Program-made: the position numbers and the translations under genes
The notes under the pieces: generated by a model
The model's input: only the letters and a program-made list of their open reading frames with translations
What the model was told of the DNA's origin: nothing
Databases searched by the model: none
Assembly (NCBI RefSeq): GCF_021654335.1
Contig: NZ_AP023423.1
Location: 124,001 to 188,000 of the forward strand
From: Sideroxyarcus emersonii
GTDB taxonomy: Bacteria; Pseudomonadota; Gammaproteobacteria; Burkholderiales; Gallionellaceae
Reading direction: 5' to 3'
DNA length: 64,000 nt
Shown: positions 20,138 through 30,295 of the stretch, in pieces
Layout: each line of letters opens with the position of its first letter
How positions within the stretch are numbered: position 1 is the stretch's first letter

Positions 20138-20686
20138 TTATCTATGATGGGGAAGCATCCGGATCATCGTGTTATCGCGCTGGATGTAATGATGATACAA
20201 CGCCGCCGCCGCATGCAAACCGATAAGGTAGTATCCCGCCGTGCCGATGAATTCATGTATCTCCTTGAGCGGTTTGGCGATGTCCTTGTTGGCACCGATC
20301 AACGCGGGCAGCTCCAGGCCAAAGAAAGGGACCGGTTTCCCGCTTGCGCTGAGCAGCAGCCATCCCGTCAGCGGCATCACAATCATCAGCGCATAGAGCG
20401 CCAGATGTAACAGCTTGGCGGTTATCTGCTGCCAGCTCGGCGGTTCAGGCTGGATGCCAGGCATGGGGCCGGACAGACGTGCCGCCAGCCGCAGCCAGAT
20501 CAACACGAACACCAGCATGCCGAGCATGGCGTGCCAGGTCTTCAGCGCTTCGCGCGGATCGCTGCCTTTTGGATACAACTCGCGCAGTTCGATGCTGGCA
20601 TATACCGCGATGAACAGCAGCAGCATCAACCAGTGGATGCCGATGGAAAGCGCCCCGTAACGACTTGCAGTATTCTTCCAGTCCAT
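20138..20686 (-). CDS. Cytochrome b561
   Basis: Four-helix cytochrome b561 (CybB type), 182 residues, inner membrane. Histidines suited to bis-His b-heme ligation are spread over the spans: IHWLM near 18, KTWHAMLG near 52, and HEFIG and GLHAAAALYHHY in the last third. It could move electrons between quinol and a periplasmic partner, which would suit a respiratory chain with high-potential donors, though no partner gene is adjacent. 32 bases separate it from the DUF386 gene downstream on the same strand. Confidence 0.9.
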   Translation of the reverse strand: MDWKNTASRYGALSIGIHWLMLLLFIAVYASIELRELYPKGSDPREALKTWHAMLGMLVFVLIWLRLAARLSGPMPGIQPEPPSWQQITAKLLHLALYALMIVMPLTGWLLLSASGKPVPFFGLELPALIGANKDIAKPLKEIHEFIGTAGYYLIGLHAAAALYHHYIQRDNTMIRMLPHHR

Positions 20687-20762
20687 CGTTTGTCACCTTT
20701 CAAAGGCTGGCCGCTTGCCGCAACCATGCCGAGACCGGGCTTCGATAACACTTCGTCCTGAC

Positions 20763-22109
20763 TTACAGGAACCTGGCCACCATACCCTTCGCCAGTTCAC
20801 CTTGCAACGGTATCCGCACGCGATGCCCGCTGCCCGGCGCGGTGGTGAGCGCCTCGCCTTCGATGTTGCGCATCTCCTTCAGTTCGACGATGCGGTTGCC
20901 GGCGGGGTGGATGATCTCCAGCTTGTCGCCCACCTGGAACTTGTTCTTCACGTCGATCTCGGCCATGCCGTTGGCGCAGGCCACGATGTCGCCGACATAT
21001 TGCTGGCGGAAACTTTCGGAGTGGCCGCGCAGGTAATTCTGTTGCTCGTGCGTGTGGTGGCGTTCGTAGAAACCGTCCGTGTAGCCGCGGCTCGCCAGCG
21101 CATCCAGCGCGCCCAGCAGTTCCAGGTTGAACGGCCGTCCTTTGACGGCATCGTCGATGGCCTGGCGATACACCTGCGCGGTGCGCGCTACGTAGTAGAT
21201 GGACTTGGTGCGGCCTTCCACCTTCAGCGAATCGATGCCGATCTTCACCAGCCGTTCGACATGTTCCACTGCGCGCAGGTCTTTCGAATTCATGATGTAA
21301 GTACCGTGCTCGTCTTCCAGCACCGGCATCAGTTCGCCCGGGTGGTCCTTGCGCGAGATCACGTAGACCTTGTCGGCCAAGGGATGGCGCGGCTGCGAAC
21401 CACAGTCGGACAGGGGGCTTTCGCTCAGCGCCTTGTCGAAATCGAAGTCGATCTTCTGGATGTCGCCGGTGCCATCCTCGGCGGCATTGTCCACCTTGTA
21501 ATCCCAGCGGCAGGAATTGGTGCAGGTGCCCTGGTTGGCATCGCGGTGGTTGAAGTAGCCGGACAGCAGGCAGCGGCCGGAATAGGCGATGCACAGCGCG
21601 CCGTGCACGAACACTTCCAGTTCCATGTCCGGGCATTGCTGGCGGATCTCCTCGATCTCGTCCAGCGACAGTTCGCGCGACAGGATGACACGGGTAAGAC
21701 CCAGCGATTTCCAGAATTTCACCGCCGCATAGTTGACCGTGTTGGCCTGCACCGACAGATGGATCTGCACCTCCGGCCAGCGCTCGCGCACCATGGCGAT
21801 GAGGCCGGGATCGGCCATGATCAGCGCGTCCGGCCGCATCTCGATCACCGGCTGCATGTCCGTCATGTAGGTCTTCACCTTGGCGTTGTGCGGCATCAGG
21901 TTGCTGGCGACGAACAGTTTCTTGCCCAGCGCGTGCGCTTCCTCGATGCCGGTGCGCAACTCTTCCAGCTTGAATTCGTTGTTGCGCGCGCGCAATGAGT
22001 AACGCGGCTGCCCGGCGTACACCGCATCGGCGCCGTAGGCATAGGCAGCGCGCATCTTGTCCAGCGTGCCCGCCGGCAATAGCAGCTCCGGTGCGCGCAA
22101 GGTGCTCAT
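20763..22109 (-). CDS. Peptidase U32 family protein, TrhP/YegQ type
   Basis: U32-family protein, 448 residues, related to E. coli YegQ/TrhP, which with TrhO-type routes hydroxylates uridine 34 of tRNAs. It shows the family start PELLLPAGTLDKMRAAYAYGADAVYAG, the signature ELEVFVHGALCIAYSGRCLLS, and Fe-S-type cysteines downstream (NQGTCTNSCRWDY). The start was chosen at MSTLRAPELL, where the ATG overlaps the metF stop (ATGA), although the frame extends upstream. It is the last gene of the metK-ahcY-metF cluster. Confidence 0.88.
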   Translation of the reverse strand: MSTLRAPELLLPAGTLDKMRAAYAYGADAVYAGQPRYSLRARNNEFKLEELRTGIEEAHALGKKLFVASNLMPHNAKVKTYMTDMQPVIEMRPDALIMADPGLIAMVRERWPEVQIHLSVQANTVNYAAVKFWKSLGLTRVILSRELSLDEIEEIRQQCPDMELEVFVHGALCIAYSGRCLLSGYFNHRDANQGTCTNSCRWDYKVDNAAEDGTGDIQKIDFDFDKALSESPLSDCGSQPRHPLADKVYVISRKDHPGELMPVLEDEHGTYIMNSKDLRAVEHVERLVKIGIDSLKVEGRTKSIYYVARTAQVYRQAIDDAVKGRPFNLELLGALDALASRGYTDGFYERHHTHEQQNYLRGHSESFRQQYVGDIVACANGMAEIDVKNKFQVGDKLEIIHPAGNRIVELKEMRNIEGEALTTAPGSGHRVRIPLQGELAKGMVARFL

Positions 22110-22948
22110 TGGTAGCCCAGCCGTTTCAGTATTTCCAGCGAAGCGTCCGCATGGTTCAGCGTGTAGAAATGCAAACCGGGCACGCCGTTCGCAATCAGTT
22201 TTTCGCACAGCTGCGTTACCACATCGAGGCCGAAGCTCTGTACGGATTCCACGTCGTCGCCGTAGCCTTCCATGGTCTTGCGCATCCAGCGCGGGATCTC
22301 GGCGCCGCAGTTGTCGGAGAAGCGTGCGAGTTGCGAGAATCGTACGATCGGCATGATGCCCGGCACGATGGGCGCGGTGACACCGAGCTTGCGTGTCTCG
22401 TCGACAAAACGGAAATAGGCATCCGCGTTGTAGAAGTATTGCGTGATGGCCGAGTCGGCACCGGCATTGATCTTGCGCTTGAAGTTGAGCATGTCCTCGC
22501 GCGGCGAGTGTGCCTGCGGGTGGAATTCGGGGTAGGCGGCCACTTCGATGTGGAAGTGATCGCCGGTCTGCGCGCGGATGAACGATACCAGTTCGTTGGC
22601 GTACTGGAACTCGCCGATGCTGGCCATGCCGGACGGCAGGTCGCCGCGCAAGGCGACGATGCGCTTGATGCCCATGTCCTTGTAGGCGAACAGCAGTGCG
22701 CGGACGTTGTCGCGCGTGGAGCCCACGCAGGACAGGTGCGGTGCCGCGCTGCGGCCTTCGGCATGGATGTGGCGGATGGTTTCCAGCGTGCGATCCTGCG
22801 TGGAGCCGCCGGCGCCGAAGGTGACCGAGAAGAATTCCGGCTTGATCGCCGCCAGGCGCTGGCGCACGGCAGTCAGTTTGCCGACGCCTTCCGGCGTCTG
22901 CGGCGGGTAGAACTCAAAACTGATCGGTGTCTTTGTGTTGATTCCCAT
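22106..22948 (-). CDS. metF: 5,10-methylenetetrahydrofolate reductase
   Basis: MetF, 280 residues: a flavoprotein reducing methylene-THF to methyl-THF, the methyl donor for methionine synthesis. Diagnostic segments: ISFEFYPPQT at the start, FFSVTFGAGGSTQDRT with the NADH/folate-site residues, IVALRGDLPSG, and AVNYAYFYNAD-like AITQYFYNADAYF. It is in the same operon as metK and ahcY, so one message supplies both the methyl group and the recycling of SAH. It overlaps the upstream membrane protein gene by 35 bases and the U32 gene by 4. Confidence 0.96.
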   Translation of the reverse strand: MGINTKTPISFEFYPPQTPEGVGKLTAVRQRLAAIKPEFFSVTFGAGGSTQDRTLETIRHIHAEGRSAAPHLSCVGSTRDNVRALLFAYKDMGIKRIVALRGDLPSGMASIGEFQYANELVSFIRAQTGDHFHIEVAAYPEFHPQAHSPREDMLNFKRKINAGADSAITQYFYNADAYFRFVDETRKLGVTAPIVPGIMPIVRFSQLARFSDNCGAEIPRWMRKTMEGYGDDVESVQSFGLDVVTQLCEKLIANGVPGLHFYTLNHADASLEILKRLGYQ

Positions 22949-23321
22949 TTTTTCTCACAAGTAGTTGTGCGGCGGCTGAACTCAGCGCCCAGGAAAAGAT
23001 GCTGTACAGGACTGCGCCGAATACGCCGGACCAGAAACTGTCGACCACGAAGCCGAGCAGGATGGAGCCTGCGAACCAGAACATCAGCCCGTTGATGACG
23101 AAGATGAACAGTCCCAGCGTGAGCATGGTGACCGGCAGCGTCAGCACCAGGAAGATCGGCCGGATGAGCGTGTTGACCAGGCCCAGAACGAAGGCCGCGA
23201 TGAATGCGGCCATGAATCCGTCCACGTGGATGCCAGGCACGAAGTTCGCCACCGCCACCAGGGCGAGGGCGTTCAGGGTCCAGATGAGCAGCAGTCGGAG
23301 CAGCATCTTTTTCTTTGACAA
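22914..23321 (-). CDS. Phage_holin_4_2 (YvlD-like) membrane protein
   Basis: Small integral membrane protein, 135 residues, four spans, of the family named mobile-holin/YvlD (Phage_holin_4_2). The name is historical and no phage is implied: the ahcY, holin-like, metF order is common in betaproteobacteria. Family block: GLVNTLIRPIFLVLTLPVTMLTLGLFIFVINGLMF. The likely start is TTG at 23321 with no recognizable ribosome binding site; the ATG at 23306 is an alternative. A hairpin sits just upstream. Confidence 0.8.
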   Translation of the reverse strand: MSKKKMLLRLLLIWTLNALALVAVANFVPGIHVDGFMAAFIAAFVLGLVNTLIRPIFLVLTLPVTMLTLGLFIFVINGLMFWFAGSILLGFVVDSFWSGVFGAVLYSIFSWALSSAAAQLLVRKNGNQHKDTDQF

Positions 23322-23326
23322 GTTAA

Positions 23327-23353
23327 GAGGGGCGAACCTGACGTCCGCCCCTC
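23327..23353 (-). other. Hairpin between ahcY and the membrane protein gene
   Basis: Perfect 8-bp inverted repeat, GAGGGGCG and CGCCCCTC, with an 11-base loop, 5 bases before the TTG start and 25 bases after the ahcY stop. In the transcript it is followed by UUAACUUGU, only weakly U-rich. It could attenuate readthrough from ahcY or stabilize the processed end. Confidence 0.5.
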
Positions 23354-23377
23354 GCCATCATACCCGCAACCGGTTGA

Positions 23378-24802
<1,425 letters not shown>

Positions 24803-24831
24803 TTTTGCTCCATTCATCTGATAAGTTAATG

Positions 24832-24918
24832 AATGGGCGCCGTTGCTACGGTTGGGCCATCCTCGCCGAGCCTGACAGATTCACCTTGCGGTGACTGCTG
24901 CAGCGCCCCTCGGCGGGA
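24832..24918 (-). promoter_or_regulatory. SAH riboswitch controlling ahcY
   Basis: The leader of ahcY folds as the known SAH riboswitch. P1 is CGCCGAG (24915-24909) with CTCGGCG (24870-24864). P2 is the TCACC-GCAA-GGTGA hairpin (24894-24881). The pseudoknot is GGGCGC (24908-24903) with GCGCCC (24840-24835). The conserved stretches GAGGGGCGCTGCA and GTCAGGCTCGG, and CAACGGCGCC at the 3' side, match the class. It ends about 30 bases before the ahcY ATG. It is known as an ON switch for SAH. Confidence 0.92.
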
Positions 24919-24931
24919 TGGGTGTTACGAA

Positions 24932-26095
24932 TTACAGTCCTGCGTCAGCCCTCAGAGCTGCGGCCTTGTCAGTGGCTTCCCACTTGAACTCGGGCTCCTC
25001 ACGGCCGAAGTGGCCGTAGGCGGCCGTCTTCTGGTAGATCGGGCGCAGCAAGTCGAGCATCTGCACGATGCCTTTCGGACGCAGGTCGAAGTGCTTCTGC
25101 ACCAGTTCGGCAATCTTCTCGTCCGAGACCTTGCCGGTGCCGTAAGTGGTGACCATCACGCTGGTGGGGCGTGCGACGCCGATCGCGTAGGAGATCTGGA
25201 TCAGGCACTTGTCGGCCAGACCGGCGGCGACGATGTTCTTTGCCACATAACGGCCCGCGTATGCCGCAGAACGGTCGACCTTGGACGGGTCCTTGCCGGA
25301 GAACGCGCCGCCGCCGTGCGGGGCTGCGCCACCATAGGTGTCGACGATGATCTTGCGCCCGGTCAGGCCGCAATCACCTTGCGGGCCGCCGACCACGAAA
25401 CGGCCGGTGGGATTGACCAAGTATTTGATCTCGCCCTTGATCAGTTCCTTGGGCAACACCGGCTTGATGATCTCCTCGATGGCGGCTTCGCGGATCTGCT
25501 CCAGCGTCATCTCGGGTGCATGCTGGGTGGACAGCACCACGGTGTCGATGCAATACGGTTTGCCGTCGACATACTTGATGGTGACCTGCGACTTGGCATC
25601 CGGGCGCAGCCACTTCAGGCGGCCGTCGTGGCGCAGTTGCGCCTGGCGTTCGACGATGCGGTGCGACAGGTAGATCGGCAGCGGCATCAGCACGTCGGTC
25701 TCGCGGCAGGCGTAGCCGAACATCAGGCCCTGGTCGCCGGCGCCCTGGTCGAGGCCGTCGTCGTAGGCCTTGTTCACGCCCTGGGCGATGTCCGGGCTCT
25801 GCTTGTCGTAGGCGACCAGCACGGCGCAGCCCTTGTAGTCGATGCCGTATTCGGTGTTGTCATAGCCGATGCGCTTGATGGTGTCGCGCGCGACCTGGAT
25901 GTAGTCGACGTTGGCGGCTGTGGTGATCTCGCCTGCCAGAACCACCAGTCCGGTGTTGCACAGCGTCTCGGCAGCGATGCGTGAATGCTTGTCCTGCGCT
26001 AGAATCGCATCCACGATGGCGTCGGAAATCTGGTCTGCTACCTTGTCCGGATGGCCCTCGGACACGGATTCGGATGTAAAAAAGTATTCGCTCAT
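24932..26095 (-). CDS. metK: S-adenosylmethionine synthetase
   Basis: MetK, 387 residues: makes SAM from methionine and ATP. Signatures: SEGHPDK (12-18), the [15 protein letters not shown]-binding block near 118, and the [19 protein letters not shown] phosphate loop near 260. It is the first gene of the minus-strand SAM-cycle cluster. Its message can read into the SAH riboswitch that lies in the 129 bases before ahcY, so ahcY may be regulated independently of metK. The divergent acyltransferase gene starts 84 bases away. Confidence 0.97.
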   Translation of the reverse strand: MSEYFFTSESVSEGHPDKVADQISDAIVDAILAQDKHSRIAAETLCNTGLVVLAGEITTAANVDYIQVARDTIKRIGYDNTEYGIDYKGCAVLVAYDKQSPDIAQGVNKAYDDGLDQGAGDQGLMFGYACRETDVLMPLPIYLSHRIVERQAQLRHDGRLKWLRPDAKSQVTIKYVDGKPYCIDTVVLSTQHAPEMTLEQIREAAIEEIIKPVLPKELIKGEIKYLVNPTGRFVVGGPQGDCGLTGRKIIVDTYGGAAPHGGGAFSGKDPSKVDRSAAYAGRYVAKNIVAAGLADKCLIQISYAIGVARPTSVMVTTYGTGKVSDEKIAELVQKHFDLRPKGIVQMLDLLRPIYQKTAAYGHFGREEPEFKWEATDKAAALRADAGL

Positions 26096-26179
26096 GGCTC
26101 TCCGATTGCTGCTTCAATGATTAAATGGGCGCGCAGTATACCAAATCCCCGCCTTGCTCGAATTAATGGATTTTCTTGA

Positions 26180-27040
26180 ATGGTTATTCTGTTTGATGTG
26201 TTAGCGCGCCTGCCCCTGTCGGTACTGCACCGGATCGGCGCGCTGCTGGGCTGGGTGGCTTATCTGTCGTCCGGGCGCTATGCGGCACGTTTGCGCGAGA
26301 ACCTGCAGCATGCGGGCGTGGCGCATTCGGAACGCGAGTTCCGCAGGCTGCTGCGTGCCAACGTGCGGGAAGCCGGCAAGGGCGTGCTGGAACTGCCCTG
26401 GGTGTGGCGCCGTCCGCTGGAGGAGGTGCTCACCGGCGTCAAACAATTTCATGGCTGGGAGCATGTCGAAGCGGCGCTGGCGCAGGGCAAGGGTGTGATT
26501 GCGCTGACGCCGCATCTGGGCTGCTTCGAGATCATCAGCCTGTTCATCGCTGCGCGCCAGCCGATCACCACCATGTACCGCCCGCCGCGCTGGAAATTCC
26601 TCGACCAGCTGATGCTTGAAGGCCGCAAGCGCGGGCAGACGAAACTCGCCCCGACCGATCTGGGCGGCGTACGCCAACTGCTCAAGACGCTCAAGCACGG
26701 CGGCATCATCGGGGTACTGCCGGATCAGGTGCCGGGCAACGGCGAAGGCGAGTGGGTGCCGTTCTTCGGACGCCCCGCTTACACCATGACGCTGATCGGA
26801 AAACTGATCCAGTCCAGCGGTGCGGCAGTGGTGATGTGCAATAGCGAGCGTTTGCCGCGCGGCGAAGGCTATGCCCTGCATTTCGCACCCCTGGCCATCG
26901 ATACGGCCGTTTCCATTCCGGGGCAGATCAACGCGGCGCTGGAAAAGGTGATACGCACTTACCCGGAGCAATACCTGTGGAGCTATAACCGCTACAAGGT
27001 TCCGCGCGGCGCACTGCCGCCCGATGCGGCCGGGGATTGA
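26180..27040 (+). CDS. Lysophospholipid acyltransferase family protein (LpxL/HtrB-like)
   Basis: Lauroyl/myristoyl acyltransferase-type protein, 286 residues, anchored by an N-terminal hydrophobic segment at the inner-membrane face, probably adding secondary acyl chains to lipid A. The catalytic HxxxxE motif is H112-LGCF-E117. Other features are TMYRPPRWKFLDQLMLEGR and GVLPDQVPGNGEGEWVPFFGRPAYT, which correspond to LpxL family blocks. A second homologue follows 2 bases after the stop. Which acyl chain each adds cannot be told. Confidence 0.85.
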   Translation: MVILFDVLARLPLSVLHRIGALLGWVAYLSSGRYAARLRENLQHAGVAHSEREFRRLLRANVREAGKGVLELPWVWRRPLEEVLTGVKQFHGWEHVEAALAQGKGVIALTPHLGCFEIISLFIAARQPITTMYRPPRWKFLDQLMLEGRKRGQTKLAPTDLGGVRQLLKTLKHGGIIGVLPDQVPGNGEGEWVPFFGRPAYTMTLIGKLIQSSGAAVVMCNSERLPRGEGYALHFAPLAIDTAVSIPGQINAALEKVIRTYPEQYLWSYNRYKVPRGALPPDAAGD

Positions 27041-27042
27041 CG

Positions 27043-27912
27043 ATGCTGATACGCCTGGGTGTGCTCGTATTCTGGCTGATCCGCTTTTTGCCGTTCCGGG
27101 CCATCGTCGCCATCGGTAACGGGCTGGGCAGGCTGGCCTACCTGCTGGCCGCCGAGCGCCGCAGGGTGGGCATGATCAACCTGCAGTTGTGCTTTCCAGA
27201 CATGACCGATAGCGCGCGCGAAAGCCTGTTGCGCCGCCATTTCATGATGTTCATGCGCGGACTCGCCGAACGCAGCGTGTTGTGGTGGTCGAGTGCCGGG
27301 CGCATCAACTCGCTGATCCGCATCGAAGGTATCGAGCATTTCGAAGCGATGAGGGGACAGCCGCTGATCCTGCTTACCCCGCATTTCGTCGGCATGGATG
27401 CCGGCGGGCAATGGGTCGCGCAACAGAGCGATACGGTGTGCATGTATGCCCGGCAGAAGAGCGGGTACCTGACCCGGCTGCTGCTGGACAAGCGCAGTCG
27501 TTTTGGCAGCCAGCGCCTGTATGCTCGCCAGGAAGGGTTGCGTCCCATCATCCGGGGCATGCGCGAGAATCTGCCGTTCATCTACCCGCCCGACCAGGAT
27601 CAGGGCATCAAGGACGGCGCCCACATCCCGTTCTTCGGCGTGCCGGCTGCGACCATGACCTCGGTGTCGCGCATTGCGCAGATGACCGGCGCAAAAGTGG
27701 TGCCCAGCATCACGCGTTTGTTGCCCGGCGGGGAAGGGTATGTGCTGAACTTCTATCCGGCATGGGAGGATTTTCCCAGCGGCGACGACATTGCCGACGC
27801 GCGCCGCATGAATGCTTTCATCGAAGACCGGGTACGCGAGATGCCGGAACAGTATTTCTGGCTGCACAAGCGTTTCAAGACACGCCCCGAGGGCGAAGCG
27901 AAATTCTATTGA
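27043..27912 (+). CDS. Second LpxL/LpxP-like acyltransferase
   Basis: Lipid A acyltransferase-like protein, 289 residues, paralogous to the gene just upstream. The catalytic motif is HxxxxD (H114-FVGM-D119), which is accepted in LpxL-type enzymes. Further blocks are [46 protein letters not shown] and [20 protein letters not shown], typical of HtrB/LpxL C-termini. An in-frame TTG lies 6 bases upstream; the ATG is preferred. The two genes probably form one transcription unit giving a hexa-acylated lipid A. Confidence 0.87.
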   Translation: MLIRLGVLVFWLIRFLPFRAIVAIGNGLGRLAYLLAAERRRVGMINLQLCFPDMTDSARESLLRRHFMMFMRGLAERSVLWWSSAGRINSLIRIEGIEHFEAMRGQPLILLTPHFVGMDAGGQWVAQQSDTVCMYARQKSGYLTRLLLDKRSRFGSQRLYARQEGLRPIIRGMRENLPFIYPPDQDQGIKDGAHIPFFGVPAATMTSVSRIAQMTGAKVVPSITRLLPGGEGYVLNFYPAWEDFPSGDDIADARRMNAFIEDRVREMPEQYFWLHKRFKTRPEGEAKFY

Positions 27913-27918
27913 GACATC

Positions 27919-27954
27919 CCCTCTCCCGCTGGCGGGAGAGGGCTGGGGAGAGGG
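27919..27954. repeat. CCCTCTCCC/GGGAGAGGG palindrome before ubiD
   Basis: CCCTCTCCCGC (27919-27929) pairs perfectly with GCGGGAGAGGG (27932-27942); a further GGGGAGAGGG copy follows at 27945-27954. This class of C/T-rich intergenic palindrome is dispersed in many proteobacteria. The last purine-rich copy is also the ribosome binding site of ubiD, so folding could hide or free it. Confidence 0.7.
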
Positions 27955-27956
27955 AA

Positions 27957-29420
27957 ATGAAATACCACGACCTGCGCGACTTCATCTCGCAACTGGAGAA
28001 ACTCGGCGAACTCAGGCGCGTCACCGCGCCCGTCTCCACGCACCTGGAGATGACCGAGATCTGTGACCGCGTGCTGCGGGCGCAAGGTCCTGCCGTGCTG
28101 TTCGAGAACGTCTCCGGGCACAAGATGCCGGTGCTGGCCAACCTGTTCGGCACGCCGCGCCGGGTGGCATTGGGCATGGGCGAAGAGAACATCGGAGCAC
28201 TGCGCGAAGTGGGCAAGCTGCTCGCCTACCTGAAAGAACCCGAGCCGCCTAAGGGATTGAAAGACGCATGGGAGAAATGGCCGATACTCAAGCAAGTACT
28301 GACCATGTCGCCCAAGGTGCTGTCGTCCGCGCCGTGCCAGGAAGTGGTGTGGGAAGGCGACGATGTCGATCTGGCCAGCTTGCCCATCCAGCATTGCTGG
28401 CCGGGCGATGTCGCGCCGCTGATCACCTGGGGGCTGGTGGTCACGCGCGGACCGAACAAGCCGCGCCAGAACCTGGGTATCTACCGTCAGCAGGTACTGG
28501 GCCCGAACAAGGTCATCATGCGCTGGCTGGCGCATCGCGGCGGCGCGCTGGATTTTCGCGACCACTGCGAGAAGAATCCGGGGCAACCGTTCCCGGTCGC
28601 GGTGGTGATCGGCGCCGACCCGGCGACCATCCTCGGTGCGGTGACGCCAGTGCCGGATTCCTTGTCCGAATACCAGTTCGCCGGACTGTTGCGCGGCAGC
28701 AAGACCGAACTGGTGAAATGCATCGGCAGCGACCTGCAAGTGCCAGCTTCCGCCGAGATCGTGCTGGAAGGGGTGATCCATCCGGGCGAGACTGCGCTGG
28801 AAGGACCGTATGGCGACCATACCGGCTACTACAACGAGCAGGACAAGTTCCCCGTGTTTACCATCCAGCGCATTACCATGCGTCGCGATCCCATTTATCA
28901 CTCCACCTACACCGGCAAGCCGCCGGACGAACCGGCCATGCTGGGTGTGGCATTGAACGAAGTGTTCGTACCGCTGCTGCAAAAACAATTTCCAGAGATC
29001 GCCGATTTTTACCTGCCGCCGGAGGGCTGTTCCTATCGCATGGCGGTGGTGAGCATCAAGAAACAATATGCGGGGCATGCCAAGCGCGTGATGTTCGGCA
29101 TCTGGAGCTTCCTGCGCCAGTTCATGTACACCAAGTTCATCGTGGTGGTGGACGATGACATCGACGTGCGCGATTGGAAGGAGGTGATCTGGGCGATCAC
29201 CACGCGCATGGATCCGGTACGCGATACCTTGCTGGTGGAGAACACGCCGATCGACTATCTCGATTTTGCCTCGCCGGTGAGCGGCCTCGGTGGCAAGATG
29301 GGGCTGGACGCCACCAACAAGTGGCCGGGCGAAACGCAGCGCGAATGGGGCACGCCCATCGTGATGGATGCAGCGGTAAAGGCGAAGGTGGACGCGATGT
29401 GGGGTGAGTTGGGGTTGTAG
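27957..29420 (+). CDS. ubiD: 4-hydroxy-3-polyprenylbenzoate decarboxylase UbiD
   Basis: UbiD, 487 residues: a prenylated-FMN-dependent decarboxylase in ubiquinone synthesis. Signatures: [22 protein letters not shown] at the start, the prFMN/Mn-site region [26 protein letters not shown], and the E-P-Y-G-D-H-T-G-Y block [14 protein letters not shown] near 280-292, which carries catalytic acidic residues. The ATG lies 3 bases after a GGGAGAGG site in the upstream palindrome. The cofactor-making UbiX gene is not in this window. Confidence 0.95.
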   Translation: MKYHDLRDFISQLEKLGELRRVTAPVSTHLEMTEICDRVLRAQGPAVLFENVSGHKMPVLANLFGTPRRVALGMGEENIGALREVGKLLAYLKEPEPPKGLKDAWEKWPILKQVLTMSPKVLSSAPCQEVVWEGDDVDLASLPIQHCWPGDVAPLITWGLVVTRGPNKPRQNLGIYRQQVLGPNKVIMRWLAHRGGALDFRDHCEKNPGQPFPVAVVIGADPATILGAVTPVPDSLSEYQFAGLLRGSKTELVKCIGSDLQVPASAEIVLEGVIHPGETALEGPYGDHTGYYNEQDKFPVFTIQRITMRRDPIYHSTYTGKPPDEPAMLGVALNEVFVPLLQKQFPEIADFYLPPEGCSYRMAVVSIKKQYAGHAKRVMFGIWSFLRQFMYTKFIVVVDDDIDVRDWKEVIWAITTRMDPVRDTLLVENTPIDYLDFASPVSGLGGKMGLDATNKWPGETQREWGTPIVMDAAVKAKVDAMWGELGL

Positions 29421-29450
29421 CGATTGAGCGAAAGCGCTTTTGGCGCAAAT

Positions 29451-29481
29451 AAAAAGCCGAATATGTTTCGGCTTTTTATTT
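29451..29481. terminator. Bidirectional terminator between ubiD and the beta-barrel gene
   Basis: AAAAAGCCGAA and TTCGGCTTTTT form an 11-bp stem around TATGT, with T-tracts available on both strands. It separates two convergent genes. Confidence 0.88.
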
Positions 29482-29495
29482 ATTATCGAACAAGA

Positions 29496-30125
29496 TTAGA
29501 ACTTGTAATCCACGCCGACAAGCACTTGAACCAGAGTCTTGTTGCTCGTGGTGTTGTTTGTGAAGTCATTGAACTTCATGCCATTGAACAGATTCATCCC
29601 GGCATGTCCCGCAATCTTGTCGCTGAACGAGAACTCATAGCCGCCGCCGATCATCAAGCCTGTACTGGACTGGGTTGTCGATGAAGAAAAGCCGACAGTG
29701 TTGCTGGCGTCTTCTTTGGTCGATGCGGAAAAGAGTCCGGCCTTGCCATAGAGTTTGCCACGTCCCAGAGGAATGCCGCCCAATGCCGCCACATGGAAGG
29801 CCGAGGCGGAATATTTGTATGATCCGGTGGTTGAGCCGATGGAAGTCCAGGAACCATCAACGCTGCCGAGCGCGTCATAACCGACTTCCCAGCCGAAACG
29901 TTCAGTGATCCATTGTCCGCCATGCAAATCGAAAGCGATGCTGGACGTTTTTTGCGTTGCCGACGCATAGGTAGCTCCGGCGCCGATAAGTCCATTGACA
30001 GTTTCTCCAGTTCTGTCTGGATAGCCTGCAGCGGTGCCTATGTCAGCACCAATGAAAAATCCCTCTGCAAAAGCAGGCGTGGACAGGGCGGCGGTCAACA
30101 AAACAGCAGCGGTAATTTTCTTCAT
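29496..30125 (-). CDS. Outer-membrane beta-barrel protein
   Basis: Predicted small outer-membrane barrel, 209 residues. The signal peptide MKKITAAVLLTAALSTPAFA is followed by alternating hydrophobic strands (GFFIGADIGTAAGY, GLMIGGGYEFSF, LVQVLVGVDYKF) and a C-terminal Phe, the signal for BAM insertion. It resembles OmpA-transmembrane/opacity-type porins of about eight strands, but no specific family is certain. The start at MKKITAAV was chosen over a longer frame because it begins the signal peptide. Upstream lies an unusual repeat pair (30225-30254). Confidence 0.8.
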   Translation of the reverse strand: MKKITAAVLLTAALSTPAFAEGFFIGADIGTAAGYPDRTGETVNGLIGAGATYASATQKTSSIAFDLHGGQWITERFGWEVGYDALGSVDGSWTSIGSTTGSYKYSASAFHVAALGGIPLGRGKLYGKAGLFSASTKEDASNTVGFSSSTTQSSTGLMIGGGYEFSFSDKIAGHAGMNLFNGMKFNDFTNNTTSNKTLVQVLVGVDYKF

Positions 30126-30224
30126 ATTATTTCTCTCTGTTAGGTGGATAAACGCGATTTGCACATGGCAAATTGCAGCGCGCATTCTCCCGATTACCCA
30201 TGTTCTCGTAAAGGACAAAAAAGG

Positions 30225-30254
30225 ACTAGATACTTTGCCGGAAAGTACTAGATA
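30225..30254 (-). promoter_or_regulatory. Paired ACTAGATA repeats upstream of the beta-barrel gene
   Basis: ACTAGATA occurs twice, at 30225-30232 and 30247-30254, exactly 22 bp (two helical turns) apart. Between them is a palindrome TACTTT(GCCGG)AAAGTA (30231-30247). The block lies 100 bases before the beta-barrel ATG and could be a two-site operator. No regulator is assigned. Confidence 0.5.
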
Positions 30255-30295
30255 TTATTGGGTATTGCGTGTGCCAATCGAAGCTGCTACTGCGG

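Noticed and set aside
22914..23321. Phage remnant suggested by the holin family name
   Set aside because: The family name is historical; no phage genes are near and the ahcY-metF context is conserved in housekeeping operons.
24833..25984. 383-codon plus-strand frame over metK and the riboswitch
   Set aside because: Antisense to metK; it would also start inside the SAH riboswitch. No family features.
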